64,000 nt of DNA. Origin: Equus caballus (taxonomy: Eukaryota > Chordata > Mammalia > Perissodactyla > Equidae). The notes under the pieces are model-generated. The model was not told where the DNA came from and did not search any database. It was given only the letters and a program-made list of their open reading frames with translations. The stretch covers positions 36,368,501-36,432,500 of the forward strand of contig NC_091686.1 of NCBI RefSeq assembly GCF_041296265.1, written 5' to 3'. The translations under genes and the position numbers were made by a program. Every line of letters begins with the position of its first letter. Position 1 is the stretch's first letter. Below, one piece after another: positions 37,501 to 47,370 of the stretch.

Positions 37501-40500
37501 TGTCCCGCAAGCTGGAGGTAGGTCCGATTGGTTCCTGGGCAGGGGCCGCGCTGGTGCCCCATGCTCCTGCGCCCAGCAGGCAGCCTGGGCTCTGGTCGGG
37601 GGTCACTTGTCTCGAGGCGGGACCCGGGCATGTTCAGCCTCCATTCCAGTGGAGGCTGCCCTCAGTTGACCTCGGGCAGGGGCTGTGGTGGATTTCTCAT
37701 GGTCAAGCCCCCGGCTCCAGATGCGCAGTCCCTCCCTCACTCTCCTCAGTTTGCTCGCGTCTCTCAGGTCTTCCTGATCCCCTCCTTGTCTTCTTGGCAC
37801 CTTCCAGTCCCTGAGCCCACTCCCTGTTCCGGTTCTCAAGATGGGTTCAGCCGTCAGGCCTGGGGTCACTCTTGAACTTCTGAGCCTGAGCTCCTTGGTC
37901 ATCTGGTGACAGGCCCAGACACAGGCCTGCGGGACGATGCATTCCTCTGAGCTGTCAGCTGAGGCCACTGCTGCCGGGGACACTCAGATGTGCTGGTTTA
38001 GGCTGTGGACAGTGAGGACGGGGACATGGAAGCTGTGGGTGGGGGTGCCAGGGAAGGCTTCCCAGAGGGAGTGACATCTGAGCAGAGGCTGGAGCTGTTT
38101 GCTCATGAGTCCACGTTATTTATGGCGCTCCTCTGTGCTAGGACCATCCTGGGCAGGGGGGACAGCAGTAACCAAGACAGAGAAGACCTCCATGCCCACG
38201 GGCCAGCTGGGTCAACTGAGGAATTGCTGCCACCTTTGACCAGCAGCAGAGGCCCCAACAGCACCTGGCAGGTCATCTCTTAGTTGGAGCGGGGCCGTGT
38301 CCCTCTGCTCCCTGGACCTGGTTGGGGGTATCACAGGTTGGGGGTATCACAGGAAAGGCCAGTGATGCGGACCAGGGGTCTCTGGCAGCCAGGGAAGCGT
38401 GGCTGACCTTGGGATCCTGGCCGGCCAGGTGGCTTGTAGCTAACAGGCCTGAGGTGGCCCCTGGGGTGGCTCCCTTGGGGGCCTGGGTGACAGACACAGG
38501 TGTGCTTGGGCCCCTGGAATGCAGCTGGCCTCTATCGAGAGGCCCAGTGACAGGGCTGGCTTGTCCCAGACATAGATGCTTCCAGGGTGAAGGGCACCTG
38601 TCTGTCCCTGCTCTTCCTTCACGGAGAAGCAGATCTGGGTCCCGTGAGGCCCCCTTGCTGCTGTGTAGGTGTGCGATCCTGAGAAGCAGCACAGGTGGCA
38701 TTTTCAAGGTGATTCACCAACGCACAGCTCAGCTGAACGCAGTCCACTCACACGGCCTCTGGGCCCGAGGATTAGCTTGTGTCCGTCTGGTCACCTGATC
38801 TTTGTGTGATCCCAGCCGGCTCGCTCCCGCCCGGCCTTGACCTGAGGCCGAAGCTCGCACTTAGCTCTGTGTACACTCCTGAGCCCCTCGTTGCTGCCCA
38901 GGCCTTAGGGGGACACAAGGCTGAGATGAGGGAGCACAGCCAGCTGGGTGGGCGTGATTCTGAAGCCTGTCAGCTGTGCCCCCAAGTTAGGGGCCGATGG
39001 GAACCATGGCAAGCTGTGGGCAGAGGGCAGTGGATAAGAGTGAGCCCACTGTGCCACAGACGGACACTGAGGGCAGGAGGGGAGCACACTGGCGCCAGTG
39101 CAGGAAGAGCGACTTCACCCACTCAGGAGGGGCTGGGAGTCCCAGGGGACGTCGTGCCCACACGTCTGGCTGAGACTGGGTGTTGGCTGATGGGGGAGCA
39201 GTGCCTGCGGGACCCGAGTCATTGGGATAGGTGCTCGGGGCCTGGGGCAGGGCGGCCACACAGGAGGGGCCTCATCTGGGCCGGCAGCACCACGGTCCTC
39301 TGTCTAGGGCTCCTCTCTGTCCTTGTCCCTATTTGTATGTGAGTCACCCAGAGTGCTGGCCGGCGGGGGAGGTCAGCTTTCCTGCGCCCCTCTTGGGAAG
39401 GCGGCCGGTCTTAGAGCTGGGGAGGCCCTGGGCTGCAGCAGCTGACGAGGGGAGGGACACATCCCGCCTGCAGCGGTCACGGCACTGTGCCCGCAGGCCA
39501 GGGCGCCGTGTGGCTCAGCGCTCACCTTTCTGGTGGCCAGGAACCCTGCGGAGGATGACTCCCAGATGGCAGGTGTAGGTGCAGGGGGCTTCCCTGGGCC
39601 GTGGCTGGAGGAGGGGGAGCTCCAGAACCAGGCCAGCTGCCCCTCAGACTTCCGGTCCTCACTTCTCCCATCTAGGCAGTCTCCTTGGAGAGGCAGGTCT
39701 CTTTCCCTGGGAGGCCTGTCCACGCTGGCTGCTCCCCGTGCATGGACACGTGATGGAGCCAGGCCGCTACTCCCTGGATGGCTGCGGTCTCCTTGCTGGA
39801 GCCCCCAGCCTCCCGCCCACCCGTCTGCCTCGGCCTCAAAGAGTCTCAAACTAACGTCCGTCCTTCTCTCCTCAGGATGTTCTGGAATCAAAGAACAGCG
39901 CCATCAAGGACTTGCAGTATGAGCTGGCCCGAGTCTGCAAGGTACGGGGAGCCCCCGGCCCTCCCACAGGGCCCGTCCCTCCCCCAGGACCCCTCCCCAT
40001 TTATACCTCTGCCCAGGAGGTGGGGGTGGACACAGCTTGAGGCTGTCTGGCCTGCCCAGTCTCACTGGCCTGCTGTGGCCTGGGGCACGTCCCCATAGCT
40101 CCGGCTGCTGTCCTGGTGTCCCTTACAGGGCCTGCCTGGTGCACGTCCAGTAAATGAGGGCAGTTTGTTCATCCGGCAGGCTCTGTCCGTCTCCCCACCT
40201 GGCCCTCACCCTTGCACCATGGCGCAGACCTGGCCTCTGAGGTGACTGGAGGGGCCCCCAGGTTGATGCCCGTGTCCTTCAAGCAGGGGACAGTTATGGG
40301 TCTAACCTTTTCTGACCCTTTGTTAAGTGATGGGAGCCGCACTCTCTCTCCGTGCCAAGAACCACATGGGCATGGAGGTCTCCTGCAGGTGGGGAGGGCA
40401 GTGCCCCCCTCCCACTGTTGTCTGTCCCACACTGGACAGGCCTGGGCCCCAGTGCCCCCAGCTCCATAGTTGAGCCTACAGCTCTGTCTGGGCTTTGCCC

Positions 40501-41158
40501 ATGGGGGACGCAGATACAGTGCATTTACCAAGAGCCACCCCACGAATGTGACTCAAAAATGCCTTTAATTCTGCGGGGGGACATTGTACACAAGGTCTCT
40601 GGAACCCCACAATGAAGGCTGGGCCTGCCCTCGGCCCTCCCAGCCTCCTCTGCCCATCTGGGCCCTTCCCTCAGATGCTCGGCATCTCCTGACACTTAGA
40701 TGAGCAGAAGTAGGGCCATCTACTGGTGTGTGTAGCTCCTAGGGCAACTGGTCCACACCCAGCGAAGGGTGAGCCAGGCCTGGCCCCAAGTTCTCTCTGG
40801 AGCCCGGCCCTTAACGCTCAGCTCCGAGCCCTGGGGCCCTTTTCTTGATGACAGTTTTGCTGAGTCAGGCCCAGCTCCCTGGTAAAGGTTAGCTTTGTGG
40901 TTTTCCACCAGCACCCTCCTGCCCCTCCACGGAGCTGGGTGGGCCTGAGTGGGGTCAGCCTTGGTGCCGTGCGCTGCACCCGCCCCTGATGCCGCTCTGT
41001 TCCCACAGGCCCACAACGACCTGCTTCGCACCTATGAGGCAAAGCTCCTGGCCTTTGGGATCCCCCTGGACAACGTGGGCTTCAAGCCCCTGGAGACAGC
41101 TGTGGTCGGGCAGACGCTGGGTCAGGGCCCCGCGGGACTCGTGGGCACCCCAACGTAG
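25490..41158 (+). CDS. GAS8: GAS8 / DRC4, dynein regulatory complex subunit 4 (complete)
   Basis: Microtubule-binding coiled-coil subunit of the nexin-dynein regulatory complex of motile cilia and sperm flagella. Eleven coding exons: 25490-25492 (ATG only), 27777-27863, 30383-30580, 30843-31049, 32988-33042, 33722-33927, 34438-34605, 34928-35014, 37308-37517, 39876-39941, 41009-41158 (stop TAG). They total 1437 bases, 478 aa, the length of the human protein. Exon 2 encodes a lysine-rich N-terminus ([15 protein letters not shown]). Exons 3-9 are almost all charged heptad coiled coil (for example [17 protein letters not shown]). The C-terminus is conserved ([16 protein letters not shown]). All introns are GT-AG; the exon 6 donor (AAG|gtgccg) is weak. 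The exon 7 donor was placed at GTC|gtgagt so that the protein reads ILVCTK, matching the family. No breaks are seen. It converges with URAH. Confidence 0.95.
25560..25745. repeat. 47-bp minisatellite in GAS8 intron 1
   Basis: About four tandem units; the GAGAC motif recurs at 25566, 25613, 25660 and 25707, exactly 47 bases apart. Units contain GACCCCTGGACGGGGAGGCC. It starts about 70 bases after the GAS8 start codon, inside or next to the CpG island. Confidence 0.9.
27168..27412 (-). mobile_element. ERE SINE
   Basis: Antisense ERE: poly(T) start, CTCCCCAAAGCCCCCCAGTA, TTGTGGCATGTGGGACGCCG, and the reversed head CCACGGGGCTAGCCCC. It lies in GAS8 intron 1. Confidence 0.9.
28188..28384 (-). mobile_element. 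ERE SINE
   Basis: Antisense ERE of the subtype with the TATATGTGGGATGCCTGCCA segment: T-run, GAGCTAACATCTGTGCCCAT, and a reversed head ending CACCAGGCTGGTCCCC. It lies in GAS8 intron 2. Confidence 0.9.
28541..28728 (-). mobile_element. ERE SINE
   Basis: Antisense ERE: T-run, GAGGAAGATTGTCATGGAGC, TGTATGTGGGACGCTGCCGC, and the reversed head GGGGCTGGCCCC. It is the second ERE in GAS8 intron 2 and differs in subtype detail from the one at 28188. Confidence 0.88.
29845..30165 (-). mobile_element. L1 3' UTR fragment
   Basis: T-rich antisense segment with TTTGCTGTTGCAATAACTGG and ATATATTCCCAGGAATGGAT, which follows the familiar L1 pattern (tiny pause of a 'mean interval then marker' segment is absent, so the boundaries are rough). 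It lies in GAS8 intron 2 just before exon 3. Confidence 0.4.
31525..31830 (+). mobile_element. Probable L2-type old LINE fragment
   Basis: AAGATGCCAGGCTCTGTTCT followed by TGGGGACGTAGAGGGAACAG, then the later CCTCCTTGAGAAGGTGGCAT segment, resemble the common L2 3' pattern. It is decayed and in GAS8 intron 4. Confidence 0.4.
32319..32562 (-). mobile_element. ERE SINE with duplicated tail
   Basis: Antisense ERE with two tail copies (GAGGAAGACTAGCCCTGAGC and GAGGAAGCCTGGCCCTGAGC), TATATGTGGGACGCCTACCA, and the reversed head CACCGGGCTGGCCCC. It lies in GAS8 intron 4. Confidence 0.9.
35690..36060 (-). mobile_element. L1 3' UTR fragment
   Basis: GCTGCCACAATTCTCCTTTC and CAGTGGAATCGCTGGGCCAG follow the antisense order of old L1 3' UTRs. 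It lies in GAS8 intron 8 (35015-37307); the rest of that intron shows nothing I can name. Confidence 0.5.
37518..39875 (+). other. GAS8 intron 9, no recognised feature except an L2-like patch
   Basis: GC-rich unique sequence. About 38100-38200 (TGGCGCTCCTCTGTGCTAGG, then AGCAGTAACCAAGACAGAGA) looks like an old L2 fragment. A short direct repeat (TTGGGGGTATCACAGG twice) lies at 38321-38354. No exon evidence was found. Confidence 0.4.
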
Positions 41159-41441
41159 CCCCTGCCCGGGCTGGAGGACACCCCCTTTCAACCCTGAGGA
41201 CGGCAGGCGTTTGTTTTTACATTTGTGTTGCCAGCAAATGAAGGCGCTTCACGTTGGCTGTGTGTCCTGTTGCGTGGTGTGTGGAGAGGCGCTCCAGGGC
41301 CCACGGCCAGCTGCAGCTTTCCCTGCAGCCCAGCTGGTGCGCACGCCCACCCACCCACCCTACCCCTCCCGCCTTGGGGTGGGTGGCACCAGCTGAGCTC
41401 CGCCTAGTGACCGCCACAGCCTTGCAGATGCCAGCACTGAC

Positions 41442-41447
41442 TTTATT
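41442..41447 (-). terminator. URAH polyadenylation signal (AATAAA)
   Basis: On the minus strand AATAAA lies about 165 bases after the URAH stop. It also lies only about 285 bases past the GAS8 stop on the other strand, so the two transcripts probably overlap at their 3' ends. Confidence 0.65.
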
Positions 41448-41609
41448 GATGCCCAAGTCACAGCCGCCACTGGGAAATTGGGGGCCAGATGACCCAGGAG
41501 GAACACAGAGGCCAGTCTGTTGAGGGCACGGGTGGCTCGGCGGCTGTGGTAACAGAATTGGTGCTCACAGGCCAGCTGGCATTCAGCCAGAGTGACGGTG
41601 GCTCAGCCA

Positions 41610-44226
41610 CTAGCTCCCTCGGTACGTGGTGTAGGACCACGGGCTCAGCAGCAGCGGTACGTGGAACTTGTGGGTCTCGTTTGTGATGGTGAAAACGACC
41701 TGAGAGAAGCAGAGAAGGCACCAGAAGAAGCGAGGGGCCTGCATGCAGCACACGAGCAGCCTAACCCCAGTGCTCCCGGGGAGGACACAGCAGCCCAGGC
41801 TGTGCCCTGGGAGTTAAAGTCCAGGGGACAGGAGCCCCAACGTGGTGAGGGCTGTGGAGGGACCTGAATCCTCCCTGGAGAAAGTGCTCGGCTTGAGGGA
41901 CCCCTGGGCCTGCGGGTTCCCAAGGGGTCCTCCCAAAACAGGGTCAGGTGAAGGGGGAGGCAGGGAGGTCAGGCCCGGTGAGCTGGATGGGGCCCGAGTC
42001 ACCCTTGGCCCTGCCCCCAACAGCCTGACCGAGGGGCAGGGCAGGGATGGGCTGCCGTGAGAAGTCCTGGACACTTCCTCTGGGAACTCAAAGCAGGTGA
42101 CCTCAGCACCTGCCACCACCATGGGAGAGACTGAGGGGCGGGACCAGCCTGCCCCCGGTCCTCACCTCCACATATGGGTAGAAGCTCTCCTGCCCCCGCT
42201 TCCTCCAGTAGCCCTCGGTGTCAAAGGACAGCTTGTACGTGCCCACCTTCATCTGGCCTGGTGGCAGGAGCCCGGGACAGCGGCCGTCAGGGTCGGTGTA
42301 GCTGGCGAGGGGAAGCGGGAGCTGCAGAGGCGGTTGCGGAGCCGCGCCCCGCCTGGCTCTCCTGGGTCTGCGTGCCCGTGGCCTCAGACACCCCTGCAGC
42401 CTGACTGGGACCCGGGTGAGTAGGGCCAGGACAGCCCTGCAGCAGGATGGATTCTAGAGCCTCGTTCTGGAGCAGCCTTAAGGACACAGCCACATTGTTC
42501 TTCTAGGAAATCACAATACAGAGGAGCAGAAAGGGGAAAAAAATTCTTCCACAATCTACCCCATGAGCAGTAATCAGTTTATATTTGGCACATATTTTTC
42601 CAGGTTTTCTCTATGCCTAAATATGCTTATATACAAACATAAAAAAAATAAAATGGATTATACTTTTCATACTGTTTTATAACCTGCATTTTTCATTGAC
42701 TATATTGCACAAGGCTTTCTGGGTCAATAATGACCCAAACCCCCATCCACATGGCGGCGTGTTTCCAGTGGCACCGAGTGTCCAATTGGAGGGTTCTGAG
42801 GGCCCCCAGTCCCCGCCAGAAAAACATCTTATTGTTCCCACCAGCTGTGCTTTCAAGGGTTTGTACTGTGAAGGGAAAGAGTAGCCTGTCGGGGCAGTTT
42901 ATGGGCGGGCTGGGGATGGTCTATGTGACCCCTATGCGACACCATGAGGTGGGACCTGGACCCCCAGCTTTTGTGGAGGGCTGAACAAGGAGGGGGCGGG
43001 CTCCTTACCCTCAGGCCCTGAACCCTGGGGCCCAGCCCCTCACCCCAACCACCAGAGGGAGCCTGCCTCCTTCAAGTCGGTCTGGGGAACCTGCTCACAA
43101 GGCCAGCCCAGGGCCACAGTGGCAGCCAGCCTGGGCCATGCCTCCCCCAGCAGGGCCTGCAGAGCACAGCGGAATCCACTCTGACCTTGCCTCTTGCTGC
43201 CTCAGTCTCCCATCTCCAAAAGGGGTAATTATGGTGCCTGCCCACAGGGTGTAGTGAGAATAAAAAGAACAGACAGTGCTCAGCTGGCACAAGCTTCCCC
43301 GTTAATCATGGTGATGAGCCTCAGGCCTTAACCCAGCCTCTGCTCCCCGGTTCTAGGGGCCAGTCCAACCAGGACGGCACAGCCTGAGGAAGCAGAGGCT
43401 GCTAGAGTCAGGAGGCCATGGGGGTCCTGAGGCCAAGGGGGACTGTCTGGCAGTTGTCAGCCCACCATCAGCCCTCAGTGCTCGCACTCCTTGCCCGTCT
43501 GGGATCCTTCACCTTGCCCGGTCACAGGCTGGGACTCAGGACGGGCCCTGCACTGGGGGAGGTGGTCTGCACTTGTGTCCTTCCTACCTTTTCCTCAGCT
43601 CGGTCCACTGCTGGCCGTGGTCCTCCAGCCTGGAGAGACGTAGGCAGAGGCCCTGGGCCGGGAGCCCTGACGCCGTGTCCAGCACATGTGTGGTCAGTGG
43701 GCTGCTGACCGGCTCCATGCCTCTGCCCTGGGCCACAAGAGAGGGGCAGGGATGAGTGTGTGGGGCCCAGCCTGGAATCCACACCAGCCTTGTGGGGCAA
43801 CAGCCTTAGAGTAAACAGCCCCGGGCCCTGGGGGGAGGGGCTGGAACTGCTGAGTCAGCCCCACGAGGCTGCGGTGTCAACACTGCAGCACAGTCCCTAA
43901 CAACGCAGACCTGCGTCCAGTTCTCCCCACTAGCATGGCCTCCCCACCCTACTAGGGCCCCCTCCTCTCCCCTCCCCCCACCACTGAAGGGCATCTCCGC
44001 ACACAGAGGCCTCCCCACGCAGCCCTCCTTCCGCCCAGTCAGTGCAGGCCGTAGGAGGCCAGACGACGTCTCCTCGTTCTCCCAGAAGCCAGCTCGCTGT
44101 CCCCTGGCTCATGGGTCACCATGCTGTCGAGGGGACAGGAACCCAGCAACCGGGCCTGGCCCCTACCTCCGGGGAGCCAAGGTGTCGCTGGAGCGTCCGC
44201 AGCCGCGGGGCGGCCCTCGAGCTCAT
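41610..44226 (-). CDS. URAH: URAH, 5-hydroxyisourate hydrolase with PTS2 (complete)
   Basis: Transthyretin-family enzyme that hydrolyses 5-hydroxyisourate, the product of urate oxidase, on the route to allantoin in peroxisomes. Four coding exons on the minus strand: 44167-44226 (ATG at 44226), 43588-43727, 42166-42301, 41610-41699 (stop TAG). They total 426 bases, 141 aa, all phases closing. Exon 1 encodes [20 protein letters not shown], containing RLRTLQRHL, a match to the PTS2 rule (R/K)(L/V/I)x5(H/Q)(L/A). Exon 2 has an in-frame second ATG (43718) before [19 protein letters not shown]. Family catalytic positions are present: His of TTHVLD, Arg of DGRCPG, His of [11 protein letters not shown] and the C-terminal YRGS that marks the hydrolase rather than transthyretin. 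No breaks are seen; in human the locus is the pseudogene URAHP. Confidence 0.92.
42540..42890 (-). mobile_element. L1 3' UTR fragment
   Basis: AT-rich antisense L1 tail (GGCACATATTTTTCCAGGTT, TTTTATAACCTGCATTTTTC) with the later CAGCTGTGCTTTCAAGGGTT part. It lies in the URAH intron 42302-43587. Confidence 0.6.
43160..43310 (+). mobile_element. MIR SINE fragment
   Basis: GCCTCAGTCTCCCATCTCCA, GGGGTAATTATGGTGCCTGC and AACAGACAGTGCTCAGCTGG follow the sense order of MIR. It lies in the same URAH intron. Confidence 0.6.
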
Positions 44227-44790
44227 GGCCGGCGGGCCTCGGGACTGCGCGAGGCGGCCAGAGGTCACACCCCACGGGAGCAGGCACCTCCCCGGGCCGG
44301 CCCTCGCCCTGACCCCGGCACCTGCCAGGCCTGGGGCCAGGTGTCTCACAAAACCTAGGAGGAGGGGGGCAGGCGTCCCGCTCGCGGGGGCGGCCCCACC
44401 CGGTGTCCAACTCGAAGGCCCCAGGGGATTCTGCTCAGGAGCCGGCTCGGGCGGGTGACCCCAGCGCACGCACCTGCGGGGCCGCGGAGGCTCCTCCCGG
44501 GGCCGGAAGTGAAGTCGAGGGGACTTGTGTGGGGTGGGAGGGTGGAGACGGGGCGGGGCTCGAGGGCGCGGGGCGGGTCTCCGGGGGCGGGCCTCTGGGG
44601 GGGCGGGTCTCCGGGGTCGGATCTCCCGGGGCCGGCCTCCGGGGGGCGGGTCTCCGGGGGCGGGCCTCTGGGGGAGCGGGCCTCCGGGGACGAGCGCGGG
44701 GCGGGGCTGGTGGGTCCTGCGGGGATCGGTTCCAGCCGCGGGCGCAGACCCGGGAGGTCGGGGACGCGCGCGAGCCCGCCTGCCCCCCAG
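44170..44790 (-). promoter_or_regulatory. CpG island and promoter region of URAH
   Basis: CpG-dense sequence over URAH exon 1 and about 550 bases upstream. It includes a GC-rich tandem array at 44560-44710 with many GGGCGG (Sp1-type) boxes. No TATA box is evident. Confidence 0.65.
44560..44710. repeat. GC-rich tandem array of GGGCGG-containing units
   Basis: Irregular 14-18-bp units built on GGGCGGGTCTCCGGGG and GGGCGGGCCTCTGGGG, about nine in all. They carry closely spaced G-runs on the plus strand. The array lies directly upstream of URAH. Confidence 0.8.
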
Positions 44791-45499
44791 GAGTCCCAGA
44801 ACTAATGTAGTTTTTTTTCTTCCCTGAGACAGTCAGGATTTTGATGGAAGCCCCTCAGTGGGGCAGGTGAGGTTTCTAATTCTGACTGCCCCGGCCGGCC
44901 ACGTGATGGTGCCTCAGTTTCCTCATCTGTAGAATAGGAGCAGTAGTGACTCCCAAGGCGAGGTGGTCCCATGGGATGAAGCTCTCTGACCTGGCGCTCT
45001 TGCTGCGCTACCTGCCCCTCCTCTTACCCACTCTGGCCACCCACCCCGAAGGAGTAGGGGGCTCCACACGTTGACGGGGTGGGGCCGGGGCTACGCAGAA
45101 ATAAGAAAAGTGACAGCGGATTGTGGAGGCGCGAATCTGTCGTTGTATTAAAATTTTATAACACACATATAGAACACATTTTATGTGATATATCAATAAA
45201 ATAAGGGCAGTCTATATTTAAAGTTTGAAAAGACCTACAACATGACGTTGGTCGACTGGCAGTGTGGCTCTGGATATGGGAACTTTTTTCTTCTTCCAAA
45301 GTGCGTTTTCTAGTTATTTCGTAGTGAGTGTGGACTGTTTGTAGGTGAGAATTGGCGCGGCTAGGCGGAGGAGAAAACCCTCCTGGTGAGGTCGGGAGTG
45401 TGCTGGCTGAAGCACTTTGGAGGTAATCAGGCGCTATCTATTCGAGGTTTAAACGCACCGACGTTTGGCAGGGCTCATGTTTCTAGCAGTTAACACCAA

Positions 45500-45730
45500 A
45501 GGGGTGTTCACACCTGTTTTAGCAAATGCCCATGGGTACAAGAGACCAGAAACAACCAGACTGTCTCCACTGGGACAATTAAATATGTGAGCTCTGTCAC
45601 ACACACCGGCGTGCTTTGCAGTCCATTAAAAAGAATGAGGCCCTTTGGTGTGTGAGATGAACAGTCTCCTGGAGTAGCATCTAGTGACAAGGCGTAAAAC
45701 CGTGTGAAAAATGAGAGAGGCACCTATAGC
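45500..45730 (+). mobile_element. L1 3' end fragment
   Basis: GAAACAACCAGACTGTCTCC, TGCAGTCCATTAAAAAGAAT and AAAACCGTGTGAAAAATGAG follow the order of an L1M-class 3' UTR. Confidence 0.55.
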
Positions 45731-45739
45731 TTCCAGCGT

Positions 45740-45850
45740 TAGATTCCACATAGCTTCCCCTGCATTGCAAAGATTAGCCCACACAACCCTCAGATGCAGG
45801 TGTGGTTACCCCCCTTCTACACAGGAGGAAACTGAGGCACAGGGAGGCCA
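45740..45850 (-). mobile_element. MIR SINE fragment
   Basis: CACACAACCCTCAGATGCAG followed by CACAGGAGGAAACTGAGGCA is antisense MIR. Confidence 0.7.
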
Positions 45851-45954
45851 TGGAGTGGCATGTTGTTTTCTGGCACAATACACGAAAGACTGATACTGTG
45901 ATGGAGTGTTCTGTGCTCTGTCTACACCGAGCTGGCTTTTAGATACTTGACGCT

Positions 45955-46150
45955 TAGTGTAGCAGTTAAGAGGTGGACTCTGGTTCAGATCTTGGCTCTG
46001 TCACTTACTGAGCAGGTGACTGTGCTTCTTTGTGCCTCAGTTTCCCCCACCATCAATGGACACAAAGGCAGCACTTCTCTGATAGTCTTGGTGTGAAAAC
46101 TGATGTGTGAATACGTAAACAGCCCCGGCACTTGGCGAGACTGCGTGCTA
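45955..46150 (+). mobile_element. MIR SINE
   Basis: Sense MIR: GTGGACTCTGGTTCAGATCT, TGTGCCTCAGTTTCCCCCAC and the later CCCCGGCACTTGGCGAGACT segment. Confidence 0.75.
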
Positions 46151-47170
46151 GCCCGCCATCTGATTCCGCTCTCCGTTCTCCCCACAGACCTGTGAGGCAG
46201 TGTTGAGCACTGAGCAGAATTATCTGAGAGAGTCCCTACGTGGCTGGGCCAGGGGTCAGCTCTGGACCCTCTGGCTTAGCCCCCTCCCCAGGCAGGGGGT
46301 TCACAATTCTCAGGGGCTCAGTTCGCCCCCTGGCACAGTGTCTGGTTTGATGCAGGTCGATGTGTGAGCGTTCTGGGGCATGCCCTTGGGGGAATTCTGG
46401 ATTTTCAGCCCCTCCATCCCCCAGGCTGCTCTCCATGCCACCTTTGGTCTTCTCCACACTTTTTCCAAGTGCCTCCAGTATTCTGGGGCTCAAAGATCAC
46501 ATCTGGAACAAAGAGCAGTCAATGCCTGCCCCCTCTCCAGCCTACCCTCCTGAGTCCAGCAGAGGGTGTCATCTGGGAGGGTCCTGAGGGGGGTTATTCA
46601 GGACCTCACCCACACGCAGCCTGTGTTGTTCTGAAACTGTCCTCCTCCCCGTGAACCTCCCTCCCTGTCTTGTTGTCCTCTCTCTCTTTTTGTTTGTCCC
46701 TGGGCAGTTCTGAGGGAATGAGGCAGACGGTTCCAGGCCCCGCTGCCCGCTCTGGAGACCATTGAGGCTCTGGGGACAAGGCTTCTTGCCTCTAGGGGTG
46801 AAGCAGCAGCCACACCCATGAGGGAAGGCGGACAAATGCCTTAAGAGAGACAGGCGGGAGGTCTGGGGGCCTGAGCCCTTTGCCCCTGAGGTGCCTGCGT
46901 TCCCTGCTTCCTGTCCCACCCTCCCAGCTCCCTCACTAGCTCTTCCAGGGTCCCTCCCACAAATTCTCGTTTCGGGGTCTGCTTTTGGGGGAACATCCCA
47001 GGTTAGTATTTTTCTGGGAGACAACTGTTAATTAGGCGGCACTTCCCCTGGGGTCTGGGGTGCTGGCGTGGCTGTGTTGACACAAGGACCAGGGAGGACC
47101 ACTGTCACAGCAGAAAGCCCTCACCGGGAAGCCGCCACCCTCTCGTCCTGTCCAGAGCAGATGGCACCAA
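46150..47170. other. Intergenic stretch, no recognised feature
   Basis: I searched this stretch for further cadherin exons (EC4, EC5, membrane span, cytoplasmic tail) downstream of the relic on the minus strand and found none I could support. Confidence 0.4.
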
Positions 47171-47189
47171 CTGATGGTGGCCCCAGTGG

Positions 47190-47370
47190 GAGGCAAGTGG
47201 GTGACCAACATAGCCTGTCTCTGGGTGTTTTCAAAGGCCGTCCTTGTTCTTGGGGTCCATGGTGACAGCAAAGCAGCTGGTTCTTCCACAGTAGGAGCCG
47301 GGGCGTCAGCCTCCTTCACCTTCAGCCTCACTCTCCCAGCGTCTGCCTTGTTCTCAAACGCCTGGCTCAC
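47190..47370 (-). pseudogene. Cadherin relic, EC3 (weakest block)
   Basis: The minus strand reads LKVKEADAPAPT and, in another frame, FAVTMDPKNKDGL followed by a stop. E-cadherin EC3 has LKVTDADAPNTP and FVVTTNPVNNDGI. The match is shorter than in the other blocks, but it lies at the expected next position. Confidence 0.5.
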
